DNA of 6,093 nt from NCBI GenBank assembly GCA_031286725.1, contig JAITTR010000029.1, positions 1 through 6,093 of the forward strand, written 5' to 3'. Each line of letters begins with the position of its first letter. Positions within the stretch are counted from its first letter, which is position 1. The position numbers and the translations under genes are program-made. Shown here in pieces: positions 1 through 6,093 of the stretch. The notes beneath the pieces are model-generated. The model made no database searches. It was not told where the DNA came from and saw only the letters and a program-made list of their open reading frames with translations. Origin of the DNA: Holosporales bacterium (GTDB lineage: Bacteria; Pseudomonadota; Alphaproteobacteria; RUG11792).

Positions 1-31
1 GATACGCCTCGGAGCTTTATAGAGCGCTATT

Positions 32-49
32 TCTTAACCTCTTTTAAGA
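32..49. repeat. Operator-like inverted repeat overlapping the -35 region
   Basis: TCTTAA (32-37) and TTAAGA (44-49) are perfect inverted repeats separated by six bases. They overlap the putative -35 element and part of the spacer of the antiporter promoter, a position suited to a repressor site. The arms are short and A/T-rich, so chance is a real alternative. No regulator gene is visible nearby. Confidence 0.25.
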
Positions 50-61
50 TTATGTTATAAT
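34..61 (+). promoter_or_regulatory. Putative sigma-70-type promoter of the antiporter gene
   Basis: A perfect -10 hexamer TATAAT lies at 56-61. A -35-like TTAACC at 34-39 matches four of six positions of TTGACA, with a 16-base spacer. The predicted transcription start near base 68 would give a leader of about 26 bases before the TTG start at 94. The call rests on hexamer matching and on its position just ahead of the first gene. Confidence 0.5.
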
Positions 62-93
62 AACCGGTAAGGTTTAATTAGGCTTAAATTATT

Positions 94-1344
94 TTGAATA
101 TTTTCGAGATATCCTTGCTATCGTTTCCTTTAGCGTTGGTTTTAATATCGCTGGCTTTTATGCCATTAATAGCTCCTAAGTTTTGGCATAAAAGAGAATC
201 CTCGATATTTTCGATCATTGCTACGATTTCCATTATTTTAACTTTTTCATTTTTAGACGATTCTCGCGATATATTAAGACATACTATAATTAACGATTAT
301 ATTCCGTTTATAATAATGTTATTTACGCTTTATTTATTAAGTCATGGAATACATATAAGAATAGAATCGCCTGCGGGAACTTTGCCAAACGCTCTATTTC
401 TTGGAATTGCTAGCGTTTTTTCGTCAATCATAGGAACTACGGGAGCATCTATGTTATTCTTAGGACCTTTCTTGAAAATGAACAAATGTCGAGAAAAGAA
501 AGCACATTTATTAATATTTTTTATATTTTTAGTTTGCAATATCGGAGGGCTTTTAACTCCGCTTGGAGATCCTCCTTTATTTCTTGGATACTTGCATGGA
601 ATAAATTTTTCTTGGTTTTTTAAAAATCTATTTTTCTATTGGGCATTATACGTTTTTATCTGTATTTCAATAATGTGTTTTATAGACAAGATAATAATAA
701 GAAAGGAGAAAGATATTGACCATAATAAAAAAGTTAAATTGGAAGTAAAAGGCATGTTTAATATAGCGTTAATAATACTCGCCGTTTTCGCCTTATTTTA
801 TTTATCTAATAATCTTATTAAGAATTTTGTATTATTAACAATTTGTACTATCTCGTTTTTTCATTTGAAAAGACATGAACACAAAATTGATTTTTCTCCT
901 TTTTTCGAAGTCGCCAGAACTTTTCTAACAATATTTATAGTAATAGCTCCAGTTCTTTTTATCTTAGAAAAGAACTCATATCATATTCATAAATATATAA
1001 CGAATATAAGTGAAAATTCAGATGGTTCTATAATATATTTTTGGTTATGCTCATTAGCCTCTTCTTTCCTAGATAACGCTCCTTCTTATTTGCTATTTTT
1101 TAATATGGCGGGAGGAAACGCTCAAGAACTTATGTTTGCTAGTTCCGGCATTTTAAAGGCTATCTCTGTTAGCGCGGTCGTCATGGGAGCAATGACTTAT
1201 ATAGGAAACGCTCCCAATATGATGGTTAGATCTATCGCCGAAAAAAAGGGAATAAAAATGCCATCTTTTTTGGGCTATATGCTATGGTCTTGTTCTATTA
1301 TAATTCCAATAAGCTTTTTGATATCTTTAATGTTACGAAGCTAG
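94..1344 (+). CDS. Sodium:proton antiporter-like membrane protein (NhaD / citrate-transporter-like superfamily)
   Basis: This is a 416-residue polytopic inner-membrane protein with about 11-12 hydrophobic segments spread from residue 5 to 413. It probably exchanges Na+ for H+, as annotated members of this ion-transporter-like family do. Signature blocks are GTTGASML (114-121), NIGGLLTPLGDPPLFLG (149-165), SFLDNAPSYLLFF (324-336) and GNAPNMMVRSIAE (371-383). The two NAP/GDPP-type re-entrant motifs in separate halves are typical of the superfamily. A charged loop around residues 203-219 divides the halves. The start is TTG at 94: an in-frame TAA stands at 85-87, no ATG or GTG intervenes, and the N-terminus LALVLISLAFMPLIAP aligns with family N-termini. 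The next in-frame ATG, at 160, would delete most of the first membrane helix. The stop is TAG, whereas the other genes here use TAA. It appears to be monocistronic. The family is clear, but ion specificity is inferred. Confidence 0.85.
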   Translation: MNIFEISLLSFPLALVLISLAFMPLIAPKFWHKRESSIFSIIATISIILTFSFLDDSRDILRHTIINDYIPFIIMLFTLYLLSHGIHIRIESPAGTLPNALFLGIASVFSSIIGTTGASMLFLGPFLKMNKCREKKAHLLIFFIFLVCNIGGLLTPLGDPPLFLGYLHGINFSWFFKNLFFYWALYVFICISIMCFIDKIIIRKEKDIDHNKKVKLEVKGMFNIALIILAVFALFYLSNNLIKNFVLLTICTISFFHLKRHEHKIDFSPFFEVARTFLTIFIVIAPVLFILEKNSYHIHKYITNISENSDGSIIYFWLCSLASSFLDNAPSYLLFFNMAGGNAQELMFASSGILKAISVSAVVMGAMTYIGNAPNMMVRSIAEKKGIKMPSFLGYMLWSCSIIIPISFLISLMLRS

Positions 1345-1414
1345 GGCATTGCATAAAGCGAATTTGTTAGAGGCAACCGACGCATAATCACTTCGTTGGA
1401 GTCTGAATTAAGGC

Positions 1415-1452
1415 TCTTTCAAAACTGAGCATAGAAATTTAGTTTTGCGAGA
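1415..1452. repeat. Imperfect hairpin in the antiporter-DUF721 gap
   Basis: In the 195-base gap 1345-1539, CAAAACT (1420-1426) pairs exactly with AGTTTTG (1441-1447). After one mismatch, TCTT (1415-1418) pairs with GAGA (1449-1452), including one G-U pair. The loop is 14 bases. There is no T-run on either side, so it is not a classical intrinsic terminator. It could still end or stabilise the antiporter transcript, or belong to a small RNA. The rest of the gap shows no coding signal and no tRNA T-loop, only the -10 element near 1502. Confidence 0.35.
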
Positions 1453-1501
1453 ACTCTGTTATAAAATAAGATATTGCGAAAAATAATCAGGTAAAGTAGC
1501 A

Positions 1502-1507
1502 TATAAT
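1502..1507 (+). promoter_or_regulatory. Putative -10 element for the DUF721-murB-recJ operon
   Basis: A consensus TATAAT lies at 1502-1507, with 32 bases between it and the ATG at 1540. This is the same -10-to-start distance as for the antiporter gene. A -35 element is not convincing: the best candidate, TTGCGA at 1474-1479, would need a 22-base spacer. The position ahead of the first gene of a tightly packed operon supports a promoter here. Confidence 0.4.
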
Positions 1508-1539
1508 GTTGTCATAATCTATGATTCCTATTATTTTTA

Positions 1540-1968
1540 ATGCAAAAAATTTCAAAGTTAATTAGCAAAGCGATAGGAAATAATAGTACGACTCTTGTCT
1601 TAAGTTTAGGGCTTGCAAAGTCTTGGGAACATATCGTAGGGGGTGATTTGAAAGATCTTTCTTCTTTTAGATCGGTTGTGTATATAGGAAAAGGTAAAGT
1701 CGCTATAACTATAAACGTTTTAAGTTCAGCGATAATGCTTGCGCAATATAATGAACCCAATATAATAGAAAGAGTCAAATACAATTTTAAAATAGATTCT
1801 GTAAAACTTGTTTTTAAGCATTCAAGCGAAATAAAAACAAAAAATAAATCTTTAGAAAACTCCAATAATTTAAAAATAAAGAGATGTATTTTAACGGAAC
1901 AATTTGAAAATCAGAAATTAAAATCCGCGTTAGAAAATCTAAAAACGGAATTGCAACATGCCGCTTAA
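1540..1968 (+). CDS. DUF721 family protein, DciA-like (probable replicative helicase loader)
   Basis: This small soluble protein has 142 residues. Its N-terminal two thirds match the DUF721 pattern: W29, then IVG (32-34) and a following Gly-x-Leu, beta strands of the form VAITINV (54-60), an A..AQY helix (64-70) and IIERVKYNFKIDSVKLVF (75-92). The last part corresponds to the family's ERIN-x-YFGY-type segment. DUF721 includes DciA, which binds and helps load the replicative helicase DnaB in bacteria lacking DnaC or DnaI. That role is inferred here from family only. Residues 95-125 are a Lys/Asn/Ser-rich, probably disordered linker, followed by a short helix, QKLKSALENLKTEL. The ATG at 1540 has no clear Shine-Dalgarno sequence. 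The gene overlaps murB by 11 bases and is probably the first gene of the operon. In many alphaproteobacteria DUF721 sits near a thioredoxin-fold gene and smc instead. Confidence 0.75.
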   Translation: MQKISKLISKAIGNNSTTLVLSLGLAKSWEHIVGGDLKDLSSFRSVVYIGKGKVAITINVLSSAIMLAQYNEPNIIERVKYNFKIDSVKLVFKHSSEIKTKNKSLENSNNLKIKRCILTEQFENQKLKSALENLKTELQHAA

Positions 1969-2842
1969 AACGCCGTCAGTCTTAGGGGAACTTGTTGCCA
2001 ATTTTAACTTGAAAAATCTTTCTTTCTTTAAAGTCGGAGGTTCTTGCGATTTGTTTTTCTCTCCATACGATCAAGACGACTTATCGAATTTTCTTAAAAA
2101 TTCAGACTTCAAGATAACATGTTTGGGCAATCTCTCAAACGCTTTAATATCGGATAGCGGAATTAGAGGATGCGTTATAAATCTAGTAAAATATTTCAAT
2201 AAAATAGAGTTTTTCGAAGGATTTGTAAAAGTCGGAGCCGGAGTTCTTTTGCCGAAATTTATAAACGAATGCGTAAAATCGGGCTTATCTTGCTTGGAGA
2301 AGTTATATTGCGTTCCCGGAACTATTGGCGGAGCCGTTTATATGAACGCCGGCATTCCTGAGTTTGATATTTCTAAGGTTCTGATTTCTTTTGATTGCAT
2401 AGATAAAAATGATGGGGAAGTAATAATTTTAAATAAAGATAATCTTAACATGGAGTATAGGAGTGGGAATATTCCCCAAAATTTAATTATAACTTCAGTA
2501 AAATTAAGAACATTTTATGAAAACGTCGAAAAATTAAAAGAAATAATTGGAAAAATCTCAGAAAAAAGAGCAAAGAGTCAGCCTCTAGGAAAGCTGACTT
2601 GCGGAAGCGCTTTTAAAAATCCGTTAGGATTCAAGGCTTGGCAATTAATAAAAGAGTCGGATTGCGATAAGTTAGCAGTTGGAGACGCTATTGTTTCGGA
2701 TATGCATTGTAATTTTTTAATTAACTCTGGAAACGCGATGGCCTCGGATTTTTATAAACTTATACAAATAATAAAGGAGAAAGTTCTTAAAAAAACTGGG
2801 ATTTTATTGGAAGAAGAAATAATAATAATGGGGAAATATTAA
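1958..2842 (+). CDS. murB: UDP-N-acetylenolpyruvoylglucosamine reductase MurB
   Basis: This cytoplasmic FAD enzyme of 294 residues reduces UDP-GlcNAc-enolpyruvate to UDP-MurNAc with NADPH, the second committed step of peptidoglycan precursor synthesis. The FAD-binding part covers about 1-180, with FFKVGG (23-28), VGAGV (92-96), the hallmark VPGTIGGAVYMNAG (119-132) and EYRSG (166-170). The C-terminal substrate domain has CGSAFKNP (215-222), KAWQLI (226-231) and CNFLIN (251-256). By motif alignment with E. coli MurB, the active-site residues Tyr158/Arg159, Ser229 and Glu325 correspond to Y167/R168, S217 and E287, so catalysis looks intact. The usual GSN loop reads G-N-L-S-N-A-L here (57-63), which is unusual. 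Length fits the shorter murB type. The start ATG overlaps the DUF721 gene, and the stop overlaps the recJ start (TAATG), suggesting translational coupling. murB usually lies in the dcw cell-wall cluster, but no mur neighbour is visible here. Confidence 0.95.
   Translation: MPLKTPSVLGELVANFNLKNLSFFKVGGSCDLFFSPYDQDDLSNFLKNSDFKITCLGNLSNALISDSGIRGCVINLVKYFNKIEFFEGFVKVGAGVLLPKFINECVKSGLSCLEKLYCVPGTIGGAVYMNAGIPEFDISKVLISFDCIDKNDGEVIILNKDNLNMEYRSGNIPQNLIITSVKLRTFYENVEKLKEIIGKISEKRAKSQPLGKLTCGSAFKNPLGFKAWQLIKESDCDKLAVGDAIVSDMHCNFLINSGNAMASDFYKLIQIIKEKVLKKTGILLEEEIIIMGKY
2830..2836 (+). promoter_or_regulatory. Ribosome binding site of recJ inside the murB 3' end
   Basis: A purine-rich GGGGAAA lies about 6-8 bases before the recJ ATG at 2842, inside the last codons of murB. 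It is the clearest Shine-Dalgarno-like sequence in the window. With the TAATG stop/start junction it supports the recJ start and coupled translation. Confidence 0.5.
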
Positions 2843-4590
2843 TGAATATTTCTTTTTTTGGGAAAACTTGGATTTTTCTAGATCCAGATAAGGAAAAGCT
2901 AGAAAGAATAAAGCTTTCTTGCGATATAGACGATTTAGTCGCGAGAATATTAATTAACAGAAACGTTGATACGCCGGAAGAAGTTAAGAATTTTTTAAAT
3001 CCGACACTGAGGAACGCTATTCCGGATCCGTCGCTTCTTATCGACATGGATAAAGGAGTACAACGAGTCGTTAAGGCGATAAATTCCAATGAAAACATAA
3101 TAATATTTGGAGATTACGACGCCGACGGAATAACTTCTTCTTATATTGTCATTCAATACTTACGGATATTAGGCCTACAGCCAAAATATTATATACCCAG
3201 CAGGTTTTCCGATGGCTATGGAATTAGTTCAGAATCTATAAAGCTGGCCATTTCTCAAAATGTCGAGTTGATAATAGCCTTAGATTGCGGAATAAACTCA
3301 ATTGAAGAAATAGACGAGGCCAATAAATTCGGAATCGACTCTGTCATAATCGATCACCACGTTCAATTACGCAAAGAAGTTCCAAACGCGGCGGCGGTTA
3401 TTAATCCTAATAGAGCCGATCAAAATGAAATCGAAAAATCGCATATTAAAAAACTTTGCGCTGCCGGAGTCGCTTTTCTTTTTCTGATAGCTCTTCAAAG
3501 AGAACTTAGGAACATAAACTTTTTCCCCGATAAAAAAGAGCCAAATTTACGAGATTTTATAGACGCCGTAGCTCTCGGAACTCTTTGCGACGTTATGGAA
3601 ATAAGAGGAATGAATCGAGCTATTATAAAATACTGTTTGAAATCTGGCAGATACTCAATCGGGATTTCTTCGCTAATGAAAGCGTTTAATATACCAAAAA
3701 TAAACTCTACGAACGATCTTTTATTTTTTATAGGTCCGGCTATAAACGCGGCCGGGAGAGTTGGAGATCCACATTTGGCCTTAAATTTATTCTTGGCGGA
3801 AAATATCGATTCCGCAGATCGAATAGCGATGAAATTATTAGAGCTAAACGAAGAGAGAAAATTAATGGAAAAGCAATTATTGGCCGAAGTGAATTTAATG
3901 ATAAATACTCTTGATTTACAATCAAACAATGGAATTTGCGTCTTTGGAAACAATTGGCATGAAGGAATTCTTGGAATTATTGCGGGAAGAATAAAGGATA
4001 AATATAAGAAAGCTTCGTTTGTTATTTCGTTTAATAAAAACGGCATAGGGAAAGGAGCAGCAAGATCTGTTGCTGGAGTTAATTTAGCTAATCTTTTGGA
4101 TATAGCAAAAGAAAATAATATTATAATTTCCGGCGGGGGGCATGCCCTTGCGGGAGGATTTTCTATATATAAAGACAAAATAGACGAATTTAAAACCTTT
4201 ATAAACGATAATATTCAGCTCACGAATCAAAATATTGTAGAAATAGATTGTTCCATATCGGCTCAATGCGATATAAATAAATTATCTGAAACGCTATCTA
4301 TTCTAGAGCCATTCGGAAAAGGAATAGAAAATCCGACGGTTTGTATAAAAAGACTAAAAATAAGATTTATTAAAAAAATCGGAAATGGCAATCATATGTC
4401 AATCTTGTTTTCAGACGAATTTAATAAAAGCAATATAAGATCCGTAATATTTAATACGCAATCGAAAAAAACTTTATTAGACTCAATAGAAAGCAACAAA
4501 GACGCCATACTTGACATAATAGGCCAGATAAATCAAAACGAGCAATTTGGCTCAAGCGTAATAATAGAGGATATTAGAATTTCCGCTTAA
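2842..4590 (+). CDS. recJ: Single-stranded-DNA-specific 5'-3' exonuclease RecJ
   Basis: RecJ is a metal-dependent 5'-3' exonuclease on single-stranded DNA, acting in recombinational repair (RecF pathway), mismatch repair and base-excision repair. The 582-residue length is normal for the family. The DHH domain carries DYDADG (91-96), LDCG with D148, DHH (171-173), PNAAAVINPNR (181-191), CAAGVAF (206-212) and GTLCD...NR (246-259) with D250, so the metal ligands all appear present. GPAINAAGR (298-306) links to the DHHA1 domain, which contains WHEGILGIIAGRI (372-384), GKGAARSVAG (403-412) and GGGHALAGG (431-439). The remainder from about 450, including LEPFGKGIENP (488-498), is the OB-fold DNA-binding domain. 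The segment after D250 reads VMEIRGMNR, where many RecJ proteins have VxPLxGxNR. The start overlaps the murB stop by one base with a good ribosome site, so the gene is co-transcribed. The end is a TAA at 4590. A 227-codon open frame on the opposite strand is only a shadow. Confidence 0.96.
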   Translation: MNISFFGKTWIFLDPDKEKLERIKLSCDIDDLVARILINRNVDTPEEVKNFLNPTLRNAIPDPSLLIDMDKGVQRVVKAINSNENIIIFGDYDADGITSSYIVIQYLRILGLQPKYYIPSRFSDGYGISSESIKLAISQNVELIIALDCGINSIEEIDEANKFGIDSVIIDHHVQLRKEVPNAAAVINPNRADQNEIEKSHIKKLCAAGVAFLFLIALQRELRNINFFPDKKEPNLRDFIDAVALGTLCDVMEIRGMNRAIIKYCLKSGRYSIGISSLMKAFNIPKINSTNDLLFFIGPAINAAGRVGDPHLALNLFLAENIDSADRIAMKLLELNEERKLMEKQLLAEVNLMINTLDLQSNNGICVFGNNWHEGILGIIAGRIKDKYKKASFVISFNKNGIGKGAARSVAGVNLANLLDIAKENNIIISGGGHALAGGFSIYKDKIDEFKTFINDNIQLTNQNIVEIDCSISAQCDINKLSETLSILEPFGKGIENPTVCIKRLKIRFIKKIGNGNHMSILFSDEFNKSNIRSVIFNTQSKKTLLDSIESNKDAILDIIGQINQNEQFGSSVIIEDIRISA

Positions 4591-4615
4591 TCTTAGTATT
4601 AAACTACGGGTTTCC

Positions 4616-4636
4616 GTTTCGCGCGATAACTTTTTT
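4616..4636 (+). terminator. Weak intrinsic-terminator-like hairpin after recJ
   Basis: Bases 4616-4620 (GTTTC) can pair with 4625-4630 (GATAAC, one bulged T) across a GCGC loop, followed directly by six Ts (4631-4636). Just upstream ACGG/CCGT (4606-4609 and 4614-4617) can form a competing four-base-pair stem. The stem is short and AT-rich, but the T-run and the location 26 bases after the recJ stop fit a terminator. Read-through into lptB is also possible. Confidence 0.25.
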
Positions 4637-4646
4637 ATGATATGCT
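4636..4646 (+). promoter_or_regulatory. Possible -10 region for lptB
   Basis: Two overlapping -10-like hexamers, TATGAT (4636-4641) and TATGCT (4641-4646), lie about 45-50 bases before the lptB ATG. No good -35 match is seen; TTCGCG at 4618-4623, at 17-base spacing to the second hexamer, is weak. The 101-base gap after recJ gives room for an independent promoter. Confidence 0.3.
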
Positions 4647-4691
4647 AAAGTTAGGTACTTAAAGGGTTAGGGGGCTTACGTTAATTGAAAA

Positions 4692-5411
4692 ATGATATTT
4701 AAAGCGGAAAACATAATAAAAACGTTTGGCACTAGACTTGTTTTAAACGGAATAGACGTTTCGTTTAGCAAAAACGAAATAGTTGGAATATTAGGGCCGA
4801 ATGGAGCCGGAAAAACTACGCTATTTTCAATTCTCGTCGGAATTTCCGCTTCAGAGTCTGGAACAATAACCCTCGGGGGAAAAGATATAACCAAACTAAA
4901 AATATATCAAAGAGCTCAAGAGGGAATAATATATTTACCACAAGATTCGTCAGTATTCAAAGGGTTAACTGTAGAAGAAAATATATTGTCAATTTTGCAA
5001 ATAAAATATAGAAATAAAGAACAGATAAACGAAAAGCTAAATGATTTATTAGACTCGTTTTCCTTAACTCATCTAAGAAAGGTAAACGCCGCTTTCATAT
5101 CTGGGGGAGAGAAACGAAAAGTAGAGATAGCAAGGGCTTTAGCTGCCTCTCCTTCTTTTCTTATGCTTGATGAACCGTTTTCGGGAATAGACCCGATTTC
5201 TATATCCGAAATAACAAACATAATAAAAAGCCTAAACGACACTGGCATAGGGATAATAATAACTGATCACAACGTTAGAGAAATGCTAAACATTATCGAT
5301 AAAGGCTATATAATAACGAATGGCAAAGTCTTAATTTCAGGATCTCCAAAAGAGATTTTAGAAGACCAAGAGTCTCGAAGGTTATACCTCGGCTCGACTT
5401 ACCTCTTTTAA
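4692..5411 (+). CDS. lptB: LPS export ABC transporter ATP-binding protein LptB
   Basis: LptB is the cytoplasmic ATPase of the LptB2FGC complex, which extracts lipopolysaccharide from the inner membrane and drives it along LptA to the outer membrane. The 239 residues hold all ABC elements: Walker A GPNGAGKTT (35-43), Q-loop YLPQDSSVF (81-89, Q84), signature ISGGEKRKVEIARAL (136-150), Walker B FLMLDEP (156-162) with catalytic E161, D-loop GID (165-167) and switch His193. LptB-specific blocks are PQDSSVFKGLTVEENI, the TDHNVREML stretch (191-199) and the C-terminal LYLG, which separate it from branched-chain amino-acid transporters such as LivF and LivG. The ATG at 4692 comes right after an in-frame TGA (4686-4688), so no upstream start is possible. 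There is no clear Shine-Dalgarno sequence; a G-run at 4668-4674 is too distant. lptA and lptC, its common neighbours, are not in the window. The gene ends 67 bases before the convergent Nudix gene. Confidence 0.94.
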   Translation: MIFKAENIIKTFGTRLVLNGIDVSFSKNEIVGILGPNGAGKTTLFSILVGISASESGTITLGGKDITKLKIYQRAQEGIIYLPQDSSVFKGLTVEENILSILQIKYRNKEQINEKLNDLLDSFSLTHLRKVNAAFISGGEKRKVEIARALAASPSFLMLDEPFSGIDPISISEITNIIKSLNDTGIGIIITDHNVREMLNIIDKGYIITNGKVLISGSPKEILEDQESRRLYLGSTYLF

Positions 5412-5478
5412 AGCTAATTAACTTCAATAATATGAAAACGATTATTATATTTACTCCGTCTGAGCCAAAAAGAAGCTA

Positions 5479-6057
5479 TTAATATCGTAAAGCTTTCCAC
5501 TTTCTGAACAATCTATTTAGAGTAAAGTTATTTATGTCTTCTCCGTTTGGGCCGAAGCCATACGCAATTTCGTCAGTAGGAAGCGTATCAAACCATTGAA
5601 GATCTTCTGATTCATCGGAAATTTGTATTTTTTCGTTTTCATTGGAAGCTCTCAATAAAAAGCTGACGTCATAGTGATAATGAGCGGTAACTCCATTATT
5701 TACAGGGCTTATAAGGTAATCAATATCAAATATGCCGCTAAATACGGGTTCAATATTTTTTAGCCCAGATTCTTCTTTCGCCTCCCGCATCGCAACGTTT
5801 AAAATATCGGAATCGCCATCCGCATGTCCGCCAAGTTTCCACCACCTGCCTAACTTTTTATGCTTCGTTAATAAAAATTTAGTTCCGTCACAATTTTCTA
5901 GCCAACTCGATCCCGTAAAATGCCCAATTTCTAATTCTCGCTTAAAGCAATCAGAATAGGTTTTTATAAAATCTAAAAATCGGAGTTTACAATCAATCTC
6001 CTCCCTATCCTCTGGACTATACTCTTCTAATAAACGCAAAAGCTTGTTTCTATGCAT
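5479..6057 (-). CDS. NUDIX hydrolase
   Basis: This is a 192-residue soluble protein of the Nudix superfamily, enzymes that hydrolyse nucleoside diphosphates linked to another moiety, usually with Mg2+. The Nudix box spans about 76-99 and reads GGHADGDSD...REAKEESGL. The metal-binding core R91, E92, E95, E96 and G98 is present. The first Glu of the GX5EX7REUXEEXGU box is replaced by S83, as I recall is common in this GGHADGD subgroup, whose members also share LLRLLEEYSPED near the N-terminus, GHFTGSSWL (45-53), GRWWKLGGHADGD (70-82) and HYHYDV (126-131). The substrate cannot be told. The ATG at 6057 gives the family-typical N-terminus and is preceded by a modest GTAAGA. The reading frame stays open to the window edge without another ATG, GTG or TTG, so 6057 is the best start. 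The gene converges on lptB and is not part of the + strand operon. Confidence 0.88.
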   Translation of the reverse strand: MHRNKLLRLLEEYSPEDREEIDCKLRFLDFIKTYSDCFKRELEIGHFTGSSWLENCDGTKFLLTKHKKLGRWWKLGGHADGDSDILNVAMREAKEESGLKNIEPVFSGIFDIDYLISPVNNGVTAHYHYDVSFLLRASNENEKIQISDESEDLQWFDTLPTDEIAYGFGPNGEDINNFTLNRLFRKWKALRY

Positions 6058-6093
6058 TACAAATCTTACATAAATAAGCCGCGTAAAAGCATT

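Noticed and set aside
1345..1420. Possible tRNA or tRNA remnant after the antiporter gene
   Set aside because: Stretches such as GGAGTCTGAATT superficially recall a T-arm, but there is no GTTCRANTC loop, no acceptor stem and no anticodon arm on either strand.
1474..1507. TTGCGA plus TATAAT as a complete promoter
   Set aside because: The spacer would be 22 bases, outside the usual 16-18; only the -10 element is retained as a candidate.
3495..4178. Long 227-codon open frame on the - strand inside recJ
   Set aside because: It lies antisense to well-conserved RecJ motifs, shows no recognisable domain and is Pro/Ser/Phe-rich in the way typical of a complement-strand shadow.
4692..5411. Alternative reading as a branched-chain amino-acid ABC ATPase (LivF/LivG)
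   Set aside because: The TDHNVREML block, PQDSSVFKGLTVEENI and the C-terminal LYLG are LptB features, and no Liv permease or binding-protein gene is nearby.
5426..5446. AATAAT/ATTATT stem between lptB and the Nudix gene as a bidirectional terminator
   Set aside because: The six pairs are all A-T, the loop is nine bases and no T-run follows on either strand. This is expected by chance in such AT-rich DNA.
1..6093. A novel defence, mobile or biosynthetic system
   Set aside because: All six genes belong to recognised families with intact core motifs. No repeats array, transposase, integrase, toxin-antitoxin pair or unexplained long open region is present.

Overview
This 6.1 kb window comes from an AT-rich bacterial chromosome and holds six protein genes, all apparently intact. 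Five are on the + strand and one on the - strand. Codon use is strongly biased to A/T endings, with ATA common for Ile and AGA for Arg. LptB implies a Gram-negative outer membrane with LPS. The DUF721/DciA-like protein, MurB (KAWQLI near residue 225 and a CNFLIN block), the 582-aa RecJ and the antiporter (NIGGLLTPLGDPPLFLG signature) all resemble alphaproteobacterial forms. A low-GC alphaproteobacterium, possibly of the Rickettsiales/Holosporales or RF32 type with host association, is my best guess. It is an inference from remembered family patterns, not from a search.

Layout. Bases 1-93 hold a promoter (consensus -10 TATAAT) with a small inverted repeat. Bases 94-1344 encode a polytopic sodium:proton antiporter-like membrane protein with a TTG start. 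Bases 1345-1539 are non-coding and contain an imperfect hairpin and a second consensus -10. Bases 1540-4590 form a tight operon: a DUF721/DciA-like protein, murB (11-base overlap) and recJ (one-base TAATG overlap). Bases 4591-4691 separate this operon from lptB and carry a weak terminator-like hairpin and -10-like hexamers. lptB occupies 4692-5411. A convergent Nudix hydrolase gene lies at 5479-6057 on the - strand, and its upstream region runs into the window edge.

Functionally the content is housekeeping: ion homeostasis, replicative helicase loading (by family), peptidoglycan precursor synthesis, ssDNA exonuclease repair, LPS export and nucleotide-type hydrolysis. I see no mobile element, CRISPR array, tRNA or rRNA, and no sign of a new defence or biosynthetic system. 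The points worth a second look are modest: the co-transcribed DUF721-murB-recJ order, an altered FAD-loop motif in MurB, scarce Shine-Dalgarno sequences, and small hairpins in two intergenic gaps.
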